Part shown: positions 44,105 through 54,878 of the stretch, piece after piece | Layout: each line of letters begins with the position of its first letter | Numbering within the stretch: the first letter of the stretch is position 1 | Source: Galdieria sulphuraria | Lineage: Eukaryota; Rhodophyta; Bangiophyceae; Galdieriales; Galdieriaceae | Length of the DNA stretch: 64,000 nt | Reading direction: 5' to 3' | Assembly (NCBI RefSeq): GCF_000341285.1 | Contig: NW_005178421.1 | Coordinates: 38,630-102,629, forward strand | Made by a program: the position numbers and the translations under genes | Notes under the pieces: model-generated | What the model was told of the DNA's origin: nothing | Seen by the model: only the letters and a program-made list of their open reading frames with translations | The model's database searches: none

Positions 44105-44854
44105 ATGACCATTAGCCTTTCAGCTTCTGGCTTCTATAGTCTTTATCAGTTAGCTGAAACTCTTCAAGTCTGTTGTTTTACAGGAATTCGACTTTCTAGA
44201 GCTTTTATGATACGTTTTGTTCCTACAAGAGACGAACAAGGTGATTTTTGGTTGATCCCTGATCCTTGTAAAAGATTATCAGGTCCTTGTTTCTTTACCA
44301 TTGCAGACAAGTCCCTGCTAAGTTATCATATCAAAAACAAAAGTAAGATAGCCTAAATGGTCACGGATGCGAATAAAGTGTTTTATCTAGGCCCTCCTTT
44401 GATTCCGAAAATAGAACAAGATATTGTGTTGCATCCCGATACTTTGGAAATTGTTCCTGAAGCTCAGTTTCTGTCTGTTGTTCAAAATCTGCACTGGTTG
44501 ATTAAATATGAGAAATTGAGTTGGTTGGATCACTTACCTTTTAAAGACAACTTATCTATGGATTTGGTGGTGAGAATATGCTTTCGAGAAGAACAACTTT
44601 ATCATTCAAGTTGTTTCGAGTCAATGGCAATTTCTTGTAAAGAGAAAAATATTTTCTATAGGCAGTTATTGTTATCTTCAAAGAGACTCGATCATGCCTT
44701 GAAATATCTCAACATGAAAGACACTTATCTTGAACAATGGAAAAGATGGGATTATCCAATGTTTATGGGTTATTATCGCAGTTATTGGAGTTGTCAGTTG
44801 TTATCAGAAATAGAAAAGTGGCAACATTTTGAGAAGAATGTGGAGATGACATAG
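44105..44854 (+). CDS. Hypothetical two-exon protein
   Basis: Exon 1 starts at ATG 44105 and ends near 44341; a 49-nt intron (GTAAGA...CTAG) joins in phase 1 to an exon ending at 44854. About 233 residues. Visible features: MTISLSASGFYSLYQLAE at the start, RAFMIRFVPTRDEQGDFWLIPDP, then LSWLDHLPFKDNLSMDLVV and a C-terminal helical part with several aromatic residues. No family recognised; it has no signal peptide and no repeated motif. The frame is open upstream to 44039 but only from a TTG. It shares a 41-bp divergent spacer with CSA. Confidence 0.55.
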
Positions 44855-45158
44855 TGTATACTTGGATTCTTTCTGTAACCCAAAGTTGTTTTTGGCTTTC
44901 TTTTCGATATCCAAATGATGAAATATCAACAACGCAATATATTTTCAACGGATGTAAATGTTCATTCGTGTCCAATATGGTCTTTTTTAAATAGAAGAGT
45001 TGAAAATTTCTTTCTTTCTTTTTCTCTCTCTCTCTCTCTCTCTCTCTTACACACAGACATCATCATTTTGTAATAAAAGAAATGAAATCATGAGCATAAT
45101 ATCCAAAGATATAACCATATATCAAAGTTATTTATTCTTGTCTTCTCTTTCTTTCTAG
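44855..45158. other. Convergent 3' intergenic region
   Basis: 304 bp between two convergent genes. It contains the pyrimidine tract listed separately and no visible gene. Confidence 0.5.
45007..45048. repeat. Pyrimidine tract with (TC)n microsatellite
   Basis: A pyrimidine tract with a TC dinucleotide run of about 25 bases (45023-45047) in the convergent spacer, where 3' ends of both neighbours would meet. Confidence 0.9.
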
Positions 45159-45655
45159 TTATGTGGCATACAAGTGTGTACTGAAATATCGAATGACATC
45201 CAAACAATTACTCATTTGTTCTGCATGTTCATCAGGTATTTCAACTTCAAACTCATCTTCCAAAGCAATTAAAAGTTCTACTGTATCCAGACTGTCCAGT
45301 CCCAAGTCCTTTTCAAAATACGCTTCTCGATGTACCTTACCGGGATCCACCTGGAAAGAATCATCCATAAAGAATAGCTCCAACAATCTTCAAGTTCACC
45401 CACCTTTTCAAACAACTTTACAACTTCCAATACTCGCTCCGTTACTTCTTCGGGGTCCATATACACATTCTTAGAAAAGGCTATACCTGATCCAAGTGGT
45501 ACAGATTCCAAAGGTTTCGGTTCCCAAGAATGAGAGGTTGAACATGATCGAAAAGGAATATAGCCTTTCAAGTTCGGTCTTTGAGTTTCCTTACAAACAA
45601 TGGCTCTCCAACTTGCTGGACGAAAGAAGCCCCCAACAAAACATCTCCAAGACAT
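45159..45655 (-). CDS. NDUFAB1: Mitochondrial acyl carrier protein
   Basis: Phosphopantetheine carrier for mitochondrial fatty acid and lipoate synthesis and a complex I-linked LYR-protein partner. Exons 45404-45655 and 45159-45350 are separated by a 53-nt intron and join as FEKVDPGKV. The attachment site is in LGLDSLDTVELLIALEDEF, with the usual DSL serine. About the first 50 residues are a basic leader (MSWRCFVGGFFRPASWRAIV). Total about 147 residues. A plastid ACP is encoded elsewhere in red algae, and the leader looks mitochondrial, so that location is preferred. Its ATG lies 2 bp after the stop of the upstream kinase gene on the same strand. Confidence 0.92.
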
Positions 45656-45657
45656 AA

Positions 45658-48600
45658 TCAATTTGTCGATATTGCTCTTGGGGAAGCAACTCCATTCTTT
45701 TGTACTGCTGCCATTCTTCGAATCAGTGAGCCTGCAAGTTCTCTTACCATAACTGCCGAATCATTTCTTTCTAAATCAAGCAAAACTTGTTTCTCTCCTC
45801 TGGAAAACACTCTTGGATAATCATGCAAAAGCAACTGTAGAATCTGCAACAATAATTTACGAACACTGGTCTTGGGATGTTTCAAACGAGAGAAAAATTT
45901 CTCTACTGCTTGATGTTGATATAAAGATTCACGAATTTTCAAAGATAAGACGAGCATTCGGACATATGAGTCCAACATATACTCAATTTCGTTCTGACCC
46001 AAAGTAGTTACCAGATGAACAATCCTTTGAATATTTTTCTCTCGCAGCAAAATAGTTTCTACTTGACTGGGTTCTCTTTCCAATAATTCAACCAAACTGC
46101 TTCCAGCTTTCGCCTTATCTTTACCTGGAACCACCGAAAGCAAATCTAAGAAAAATTCCACTCCATTGCTCTTCAACAACAATTGCATGACTTTTCTGGA
46201 ACGAACCGTGGCGAACCAACACAACATTTCTACACTTTTAGTAGTCTCAATACTAATAAACTTTCGTCCGTTTGCAGAAAACAGAATTCCACTATGCCGA
46301 ATAATGGACTGTAGAATAGGTATAATGCCATGAATGGCTGCGTCTTCCTTTCTTTTTGGACTTGCCAAACACAAATAATACAAAGAAAGCAAAATATGCC
46401 TTCGACAAGGATCACTTCCACCCTCATCACATAAAGTAGAAAGTAAACGAACAAGAATTTGAATAGCTCCACATTCTTGTAAAATATCATGCGTTTCCGT
46501 ATTCCGACAAAGAGTTTCGAAAATTGATAAAAAGCACTCGAGACAACTACTACCTTTCAATCGGGATAATAGTTGACACATGGGAGATAATACTTGTGTT
46601 GACTGAAAATGAGTTCGAATAGTTACATCCGACTGTTCTCCTTGAACAAATAAACTAAACTTTTCTAAAGTACGCAAACTAATCAACATCATTTCATCTC
46701 TCATGGCATAACTCGTATCTTGTATTTCTTCTAAATTGGTTAGTCTATAAAAAAATCCCATAAAGCGTTCAATAAAACCATATTTTGCCATAGAACGACA
46801 CCATTCTCGACCAAAGGAATGACACCACTTTTCAGTTACAAAATAAAGTGCCTTCAAAGTACCCAAAATATGTTTATCCACTTCAATATTTACTTCTTCA
46901 AAGAATGTGGACAAGATCCGGGGTGCACCACGACAGGCAAAAAACATCAGAATGTTCTCTTCTCGCTCTGAGAGAATCACAGATAACATCTGAAACGTTA
47001 ATTGACGAACTTGTTCAGATATTCTAGAGTCAATCAACTTGATTGCGATAGGGAAAAATCCCATAGAGCTCAAAAATTGACCCAAGTCTCGAATATCTTC
47101 TAAACGAATACTTTCTTGTCCATCAAAAGAACATAAAACATGTAACATAAGTTGTAAAACAAACTCCAATTTGTGCTGTTCACATCGAGGATAGTCAAGT
47201 ATTTCCAATAACAAAGAAAATGTGCCTTCACTAGTAAAAAATTGAGATAAATTGGGATAAGTAGTTAACAAAGATAATAATTCCGAAAGACACTGTTTGC
47301 GAGTTTCCATTTGGCTTTGATCATCAAACATACCAGAAAGTAATTTCAAAGCCCTTTCCTTTGCCAGTATTTGTTGTTCTCCTTGGTTGGAGCGTAAATT
47401 CAACCAAACAAAGTCATCCAACTCGTCCACAACATCAAGTTCTGTTCCTCCATCCGCTGTTACGGTAGCATCTAGAGACTGTTGCAGTCTTTGCCACAAA
47501 TGTTGAGTTACGTCCATTCTATCATTGGAAGTATTTTCACGTTGGACGGCAATATTGGATAAATGATCATTTACAAATAAATCATCAAAGATTTCCTCTT
47601 CCTTGGGTTCTTCAAACTGCTCCAACTTCGAAACTTGGACACTTGAAGTTTCCTTACTCTTCTCCAGATGTTGCAAACTTGTCAACTTGGATTGTAATGA
47701 AGTGATGGTCTCGTTTCTCAAAGAATACGTCGATTTATCGTATGGAACCTCCTTTGACTTGGATATCCAACGATGACTTAATAGTTCCTTGGCAGATACA
47801 CGACTAGTTACATCCTTATTAAAGCAACGGAGAAGAAAGTCTTCCAACTCTGAAGAGACAGTCGAAGGGAGTGGAGGGTGCGCATCACTTACAATATGAA
47901 ACAGAGCAGACATAGCGGTATATTCTGAATAAGGAGGAGAACCTGTGAGAAGTTCAACGACTGTACATCCAACACTCCAAATATCCGAAGCAGTACTGCA
48001 ACCAGAAAGCTCAATAATTTCAGGTGCCATCCAATAGGGGGTTCCAACTACTTCGACAGGACTATTTTTTGAAGAAATTTCATCCAATCTTGCTGCGACT
48101 CCGAAATCGGCAAGTTTTATTAAGCCTTCTTTTGTACTCAATAAATTGGCGCCTTTGATGTCTCGGTGCACTACACCCTGTTCATGAAGATAAACGAGCC
48201 CTTCCAATATTTGTTCAACATAAAAGGCTACTAGAGGCTCAGGAAATGAACTAAATTTGTTTACAGTCTTTGCAAGCGAACCACCTTCTACATATTCCAT
48301 GATAATGTTGACCTTGTCATCTTCCTTTTCTTCATGAAATCCTATATATTCCACAATATTTCTGTGCTATGTAGTAGTTTAACCACTCGGACTAACGGTG
48401 AGAGAGAGAGAACCTGAACTTACTTGCAAATTTCTCAACAACTTAATTTCAGATTTGAGTGAGTTCACTTCCTCTATTGGGATTCCTTTTGTAGGCAGTT
48501 GTTTGATAGCGACTACTCTGCCGCTTTCCAAGTCAAAACCTTCAAAAACTGCCCCATATCTTCCCTTCCCTATTCTTTCTCCCAAAATCTAACACGTTTC

Positions 48601-48691
48601 TACATTATCCAAAGACTACTGTACTTTTCTTACTTACATATTTATTCCCAACTCGTCTACTATGCACAAAACGACTAGATGAGCCACTCAT
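45658..48691 (-). CDS. STE-type kinase with ARM repeats (MAP3K-epsilon/Cdc7 group)
   Basis: Protein kinase group that includes plant MAP3K-epsilon, fungal SepH and fission yeast Cdc7, which control cytokinesis through the SIN/Hippo-like pathway. Exons: a first short one (ATG 48691, 18 codons, GTAAGT donor), about 48594-48424 and about 48368-45658. The kinase domain is N-terminal: [20 protein letters not shown] lysine, [28 protein letters not shown]. From about residue 450 to the end is an alpha-solenoid of ARM/HEAT-type repeats, as in MAP3K-epsilon. Total about 985 residues. The stop is 2 bp from the next gene's ATG. Confidence 0.88.
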
Positions 48692-48722
48692 CTATACAAG
48701 TAACAATTCAGTAGTATCATAA

Positions 48723-48730
48723 CTTGGCGC
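48723..48730. promoter_or_regulatory. Possible E2F-like site upstream of the kinase
   Basis: CTTGGCGC, one mismatch from the E2F consensus TTTSSCGC, about 32 bp before the kinase start codon. A cytokinesis kinase is a reasonable target, but the core also occurs at 48150 inside its own coding region, so this is weak. Confidence 0.25.
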
Positions 48731-50488
48731 TTAAAGTTCGATTGGGAATTTGTTAAATGGCCCATACAAAACTGTCTAGATGATCCACTTGTTGCCACAT
48801 TTCATAACAAAACTCAACATCAATTCACAATGAACTCCTGTTTAGATAATATTGTATCTCATTCAGTATTTAGGATTGAAAGTCGTGCATGGTTTAAACA
48901 GAAAAGTCTTCACATAATGCATTGTGCCATGAAGAATACGTCTAGTGACTGTAAACAATTTCTTTTTGAATAGCAACGAATCGAGCACAAAATTCTTCTG
49001 CATGGCATGAAGAATTCTAGCTTTATTTCTATCTCTTTAAATTATGGACTAGCTTAAAAGAAATGTTTAGTATTCGTCTTCAAAGAAAGTCTTTGTATAC
49101 GATCATTGTGCAGTTTGTGTGACAAACAAAATTCGTCAGTATGATAAGAAACTCGGAAAGAATCTTAACTTATGTTTTCTTATCCTGTTATTTTGATTTC
49201 TTATTCTTCAAAATCAAGGAGAAACATACATTCAACTTATTAGAGTGATTGTTTTTTTCATTATAAGAAAAATTGACAGCATTTTAGCGACTGAAGACAT
49301 CTTCAACATATGCCTTTGAGAATCATTTCAAATAGAGCTACCTGTAATCCATTGGAGTAACAGGTATGTTGAATTGTTGGCACTACTACGCAAAAAAGTC
49401 CACTGTCTGTATGACAAGAATTGGATAGACTTTCCAAAAACATGCAATTCTTTGGATATAGATACAGAAATGTCAGTATCTATGGAATCTATCTAAGGCT
49501 CTTAAAACTTTCACAATTAACTGAAAAAGAGTGATTCAAATGATACATAGCGCTCGTTGGGTTGGTGTATGGCTCATATGATTCATTGTCATGTAGATAT
49601 GTATAGATTTCTCCAAAACATCTTTGGCAGATGACAGAATGAATAGTCTACGAAAATTTGTTTATCTAGATATAGCATTAGACCAAATGGAAGGCTCGAA
49701 TCCATTTTTTTTGAATACCTCACTTCTTCTTGTAAGTAATGACTGTTCTAAATAGAGCCAAGTCCAGGAGCAATTCACATATCCAGAAATCACAATACCA
49801 ACAGTCCAAGTGATGGCAGCAAAATTCGTATGTTCCAAGTAAATTAGCTGACATATCTTTCTAAAAACCTTTATTCAAAGGTAGAAAGTGAATTTGCTAA
49901 ATTTATTAACGGAACTGGACAACCATAGCAATGGAATCAGGACCACATTCACTGATTCATAATGTCTAGATCTCCAAACATATTGATAGATAGCACTAGA
50001 TTCATAACAGTGTTACCATAAGGTTCGAAGAGTTTGTTAAAATTTTCTCCATCAGTTGTGTTCAGGTTTTTGGAAATTTTTCGAACTGCAGAAAAATTTC
50101 TGTTCAAGCTGCTTGCCTCTTTGTCGTCGACCTTGAAAAGTTGTGCCTATAATGAATAGAACTTGTTGTTCAATTCCATCCTATATGTGGAACACTGTAT
50201 CTGGACCACAAGTGTTTTGGAAAAAATGACCTTTTTCACTCAGCGTTATCTTTTCTATCCATTTTTATCCAAATTTTTTGAATCCGAAGACACGTTCCTT
50301 TGCTGTGATGTCTCGTTTTAATGAATAACGAAAACTTTTCAGAGGTAAGACATTGGAATCAGGAAGATATCTCATTGATATCGTATAAAAGCATCAAAAA
50401 GTTCCTAAGAGTGATTATATCAGTTCCTTTTCAAGGTGGTTCCGGACACAATGGATAAATGACAGTGATAAGCAAACTAGTAGGTTGA
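48731..50488. other. Gene-poor AT-rich DNA
   Basis: About 1.8 kb with no open frame of convincing composition on either strand. Several short imperfect palindromes occur, none long enough to name as a transposon end. Confidence 0.5.
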
Positions 50489-50599
50489 CAGCACTACTGT
50501 CCTGTTTGTCAAAATAATGAACAGGAGACCATGTTTTATTTGTTAATCAAATGTAGTCGCTGCAGTCGTTGTCGAGAAATGCTTCAAGTGCCACTGTAG
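50489..50599 (+). mobile_element. Possible LINE remnant (C-terminal zinc knuckle of reverse transcriptase)
   Basis: A short frame reads CPVC, then NNEQETMFYLLIKC, then an Arg/Cys-rich tail ending at a TAG. This C-x2-C...E-T-x-x-[H/Y]-L-L-x-x-C order is that of the zinc knuckle at the end of LINE reverse transcriptase ORFs, where the third ligand is normally His. The frame is preceded by a TGA, so it is decayed or truncated. No reverse transcriptase catalytic block was found nearby. A tentative call. Confidence 0.35.
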
Positions 50600-51823
50600 C
50601 TATCTTGAACAAGCTAGTAGGTAGTCTGCTAGGTGGCAAATTCTATTGATGGCAATATGCCAGATGGTCCTTTATCTGGGACGCTATTCCAGTCAGACCA
50701 CTAAGAAAATAGGATCAATATTATTATTATTATTAAGATAACATTTTTAATTTTTTTTCAATAGAACTAAACTGGGATCCCCATGATATGGCTCTTTGAG
50801 CAACTTTATCCAAATGTATCCTCTTTGCTCTTAGAAAAATAATGTATCTGAATACTATAAAAACACTTTGAAAGACAATATATAAGCTATCTTTGACAAA
50901 ATTTTTGCTATTCAAAAGAGTAAGAGTAGGTTTGTCTAGATACTATAATTGGAATTTCTTTTTGAATTTCGGAGGCACTGTAGAGTTGACTGTAGGAAAG
51001 TCAGTCGTTACCTACTGTGAACTTAGAGCCAGAATTGGGAGAAAAGACAGCTTGACTGGAAAAAATCCTACAAATGAAGAGAAAAGCAGCACTAAAGAAG
51101 AAGAATAGCTCAGAAATAGCAACAGATGGTCTGCGCACCTTTGTATCTATAAACAGACGACAGATGACAAATTCTTAAATACAATTTTGAAAAGGATAAG
51201 TAAAATAGTGAAGGTAGGGTGAAAGTGTGGAGAAAAAAAGTGAAGGAGAGGGCAAAAAAACCGATCCAGGTAAGAAGGAAGAAGGAAGCGAGGAAGAGGA
51301 AGAAGCGAAAGAGAGGACATATTTCCCATACTCAACATCCACATTATTCTACTCATTATCGGCATCCCTACCGTATCAATGTTGTTTTTTGAATATACAT
51401 TTATAATTATATGCAAATGTTGAAGAGAAGGAACACTTTTCTGCAGGGGATATCGTTTTATATAAAGTGAGACTTTTGAATATACAAATGATTAAATTTG
51501 GGTAGGCTATTTACAGTGTTTGCTTTCTTATTTATAGTTACTTTGATAGATAGTTAGTTGTAGACTCATCTACTCATCGTGAATTGAGTCAAAATTTTGA
51601 GTTTTGATTGCTGGCTTATACACTTCTTGTTTCACGCTTTCTGGCATAAACTATGAAATGTACTTTACACTGGAACACCGACTAGCCAGTTTAATAGGAT
51701 TCCTGTAGCACCAGAATATAACTGACAAGAGTGGACTATAAGCTTCTCAAAAATGGCTCAAAAACTTGAATTTACTCTGAACCTCCTGAAAGTTCCCAAG
51801 CCAGAGGACACAAAAAGCTGTTT
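50600..51823. other. Gene-poor AT-rich DNA
   Basis: Contains a small TTA triplet run near 50720 and a plus-strand open stretch (50893-51108) of unclear nature with a possible zinc-finger-like look. No gene supported. Near 51740 the decayed NTPase gene begins on the minus strand. Confidence 0.45.
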
Positions 51824-53161
51824 TCAAAAAATTACAACTGAAAGAAATGGACATTTCAAAGCTAGTCTTAGTGCAATAATTCCTTCAAGTACAGGACACT
51901 TTGAAAAGAAGAAACAATCTACTGGTTCCATATCGAGTGATCCAAGAAGTATCTTTTCTAAAGGAGAAATAGACAATAGCTCATTGAAGATTCCAAGAAA
52001 TATTCTTGGAATCAGTATTTGAAAAGTATTCTCGTCAATAGGATATCGATATAATCTCATTTCTGTAACAGCATCATATAAAAAATATTCCGAGGTCAAT
52101 CTGTCATATACTTTAAACGGTATACGATAGAGCGCCATCATTAAAAGTACATCAAAAACACTTCTTCCATCCTCGTCTAGAATCGATAGTTTTGTACAAA
52201 TGGTTCAGCACAAATTCTTCGGAAGTCACTTTCATTTGAAAGGCTGGTTTCTCATTTCCACATAATTCAAAAGCATATTCATTGTACAAATAAACAAACC
52301 AGGAACTCCACCTATACATTCCAATAATGAATCTGCCAACTCATTTACTGAAGATGACGAACTACATAAGATATCACAAACTGGTTCTGGACTAGGTGTT
52401 TTTTGAAAGCTCTTTTCAAAAAATTCAACGATATTAGAAGCGTCTATAGGTGATAAAGAAATAAAATGTAGTATAACTTTTGATAGTCCAAAAGCTACAT
52501 AATTCTTAATACTTAAACCCTTGCTTTTTCCCAACAAGAATAAAAAACAAGTCGGGCTCTTTACACAAACTACGAAGAATACCAAAAAAACGATGTATGG
52601 TCGAAACACATCCTTATCAAGTACAAAAAGAGTTCCATTGTATCCAAAACACCAACTTCATCAAAGGCTACCAGAAGATATTGATCGGAAGGAATGCCCA
52701 AAGTCTTCCATAGCTTTGGAATCAGAAATTTTGGATAGGGAGGAATGTGTCTGTAGGCTTCGTCATGCTTCAAGCTGATCGGTACAATAAAAAGTAGACT
52801 GCCAGTTCAGGTTTCGTTTTTCCTCGATGAGGTCTGCGGGCTCTAACTTGTTCAGATCTACATAAAGCAACGAAGCTCTTTTCAAATTGTCCAAAAAAGT
52901 TATCCTCGAAAGGTCCGAAACAACAGTCGACAGGAATTTTCACCAAACCTTCCCACCAACTCCATTTAGTTTTGCTGAGCCAAACATAAGTGGAGGAAAA
53001 GGAATAGTCAAACGATAGTTATGACTACTTGATATAACGCTGAATTGTTTTCGGCTTTTGTAAAGATCACAGAGTATTTTTGTCACTTGAAAAGCATCCT
53101 TTTTTCGATCTACTATATATGAATTGTATCGGTTCGAAGCATTCCTCTCAACCATTGTCAA
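51824..53161 (-). pseudogene. Broken relative of the downstream NTPase/nuclease gene
   Basis: Fragments in several frames on the minus strand line up, in order, with the intact protein at 54879-57398. Near 53080-52985 there is VDRKKD (compare IDRKED) and a P-loop-like MFGSAKLNGVG. A TGA stop interrupts at 52940-52942. The frame continues to about 52765, then shifts; the next frame has a Walker B-like YLLVAFDEVGVL. A further shift, in or near a run of seven T's around 52595, leads to a sensor-like FLFLLGKSKG and the helical GGVPGLFICTMNMLLNYVEMR. More frame changes near 52235 and 52140 precede a C-terminal part to 51824. At least one stop and two or more frameshifts make it a pseudogene. The reading is partial and described only as fragments. 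Confidence 0.65.
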
Positions 53162-54878
53162 GTTTGAATTTCAACAAGAGTTGCAGAATCGTTGCTTTCA
53201 GACATTTTCACTATTGAAATAATGACCTACTGACTTGACTTTGAACAGATTCTTGATTATGTAAAGATAAATAGTATTGAAAATTAATTTTGAGATAAAA
53301 AAGGTAACCATAGGCTCTTTTATGAGCTATAATGCTTTGTGTTCTGCTATTCATATTCAATGCTTTTCAGAGTATGTTGCGAACCTGTTTCTCTCTCATC
53401 TCTTTTAAAAGACGTATGTAGCACCTCATTTACTATTTTGGTTATCGGTGATATGCAACCAAATAACTGTTTTAAAACTTTCATTCTACTTGGTTGTATG
53501 ACACACTGCGCAAGCAAGCTTGAATTCCTTAACATTTACCAAATAAAAGATAGTTTTATACTCGATTCTTTCTCCATTCCAACTGTTTTTGTGAAAAGCG
53601 CATACAATTTTTTTTCAATTTTCTAAAAACTGAGGATATCAGTAACAAAATTATTTTTTACCTAAAAGAAGCATGTGATCCTATAACAATTTGAGATTGT
53701 ACGATCTTCATCGATATTCAAATGAGAAAATTCAAAGTTTCTTCCGTTGCAATATAGCAAGTGAGATAAAAGTTATGCTTTGGATTCTTTTTTCTTACGA
53801 TATACTATGCAACTGTCACAATTTCAGTTTGGATATTTAGAACCGAAGGGAGTTTCCATTTATATCGCAGGCGTTGTTGAAACTCTAGTGGCTCTTGTCA
53901 TAATATCCATTTTGTCTGACAACCAATGATATATATGTATATATTAAGAGATTTAAGAAAAATGATGACATAGTACAACCATTCGACTGAACAATAGCTC
54001 CAGTTTATAGTTCAATTATCACAAGACAAAAAGTTATTGGCTATCATAGCGTATGTCCAAGAATAAATATACAAGCAACTTCCAACAACAAGCATATAGC
54101 CTTCGAAGAACTCGAGTCAACAGATGAAATTAGTGTGCTGTTTGACCTATTGGGTAAAACTTGGCTTTTCGTCAGAATTTCGACGACGATTAAGAGAAGA
54201 AATGCTTATAGAAATTTTTTAAAAATTGAAGAATGTTAATCTCGAAATTTCCGTGCGAGGAAAGGAAACTGTTAAAAATTTCATTTGAGTTCAAAACTGT
54301 CATATGATTGTTCATGTTGCCATCTAGCCAAGATTATTGCAATTCTTGATCTTCAATGCTTCTTATTGTAAACAGATTGTCCATCCAACTATTGGCACAA
54401 GTTTTTATATCCTTAGGTCGTAAAGTCAAGCTACTTATGGTAGATCACTTCAATAAAAGTATTTTTGAGATAGTTTACAGTTCTTTCTCACCCTGAATAT
54501 TTCATTTATCTTCAAAAAATGAAAGATTGAACTCACTTCTTTATGAGATATCATAGTTTAAGAAAGATATATTCCAGTTTCTTACACTACCACTCTTTTA
54601 GACAGTCAAAGCTCTTTCAAGAGATCAAACAGTGCTCTTAGAAAAGTATTTTCACTCTTGCAAATTCATGGATATTTCTATATCGTTTTGCGGTACCCAA
54701 TTATGAGTCCATGTTGTATAGAATAGAGTAACTCAAAGCAGTTTTAAGTACTGTTCTTATATTACAGTAAATGAATGACGTTTTCTTCAATTGATTCAAC
54801 CAAACGATACGTGCGTTAGAAATGCTCTGAATACACAAGATATGAATATTTATTTTTGAGAAGGAAAATAGAACACTT
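53162..54878. other. Gene-poor AT-rich DNA
   Basis: About 1.7 kb between the pseudogene and the intact NTPase gene. One plus-strand frame (53339-53626) is open for 95 codons but lacks an ATG near its start and its composition looks random. No gene or repeat supported. Confidence 0.5.

Noticed and set aside
50893-51108. 71-codon plus-strand frame that faintly resembles a BED-type finger
   Set aside because: The second cysteine and the histidine pair of a BED finger are absent and no transposase frame follows.
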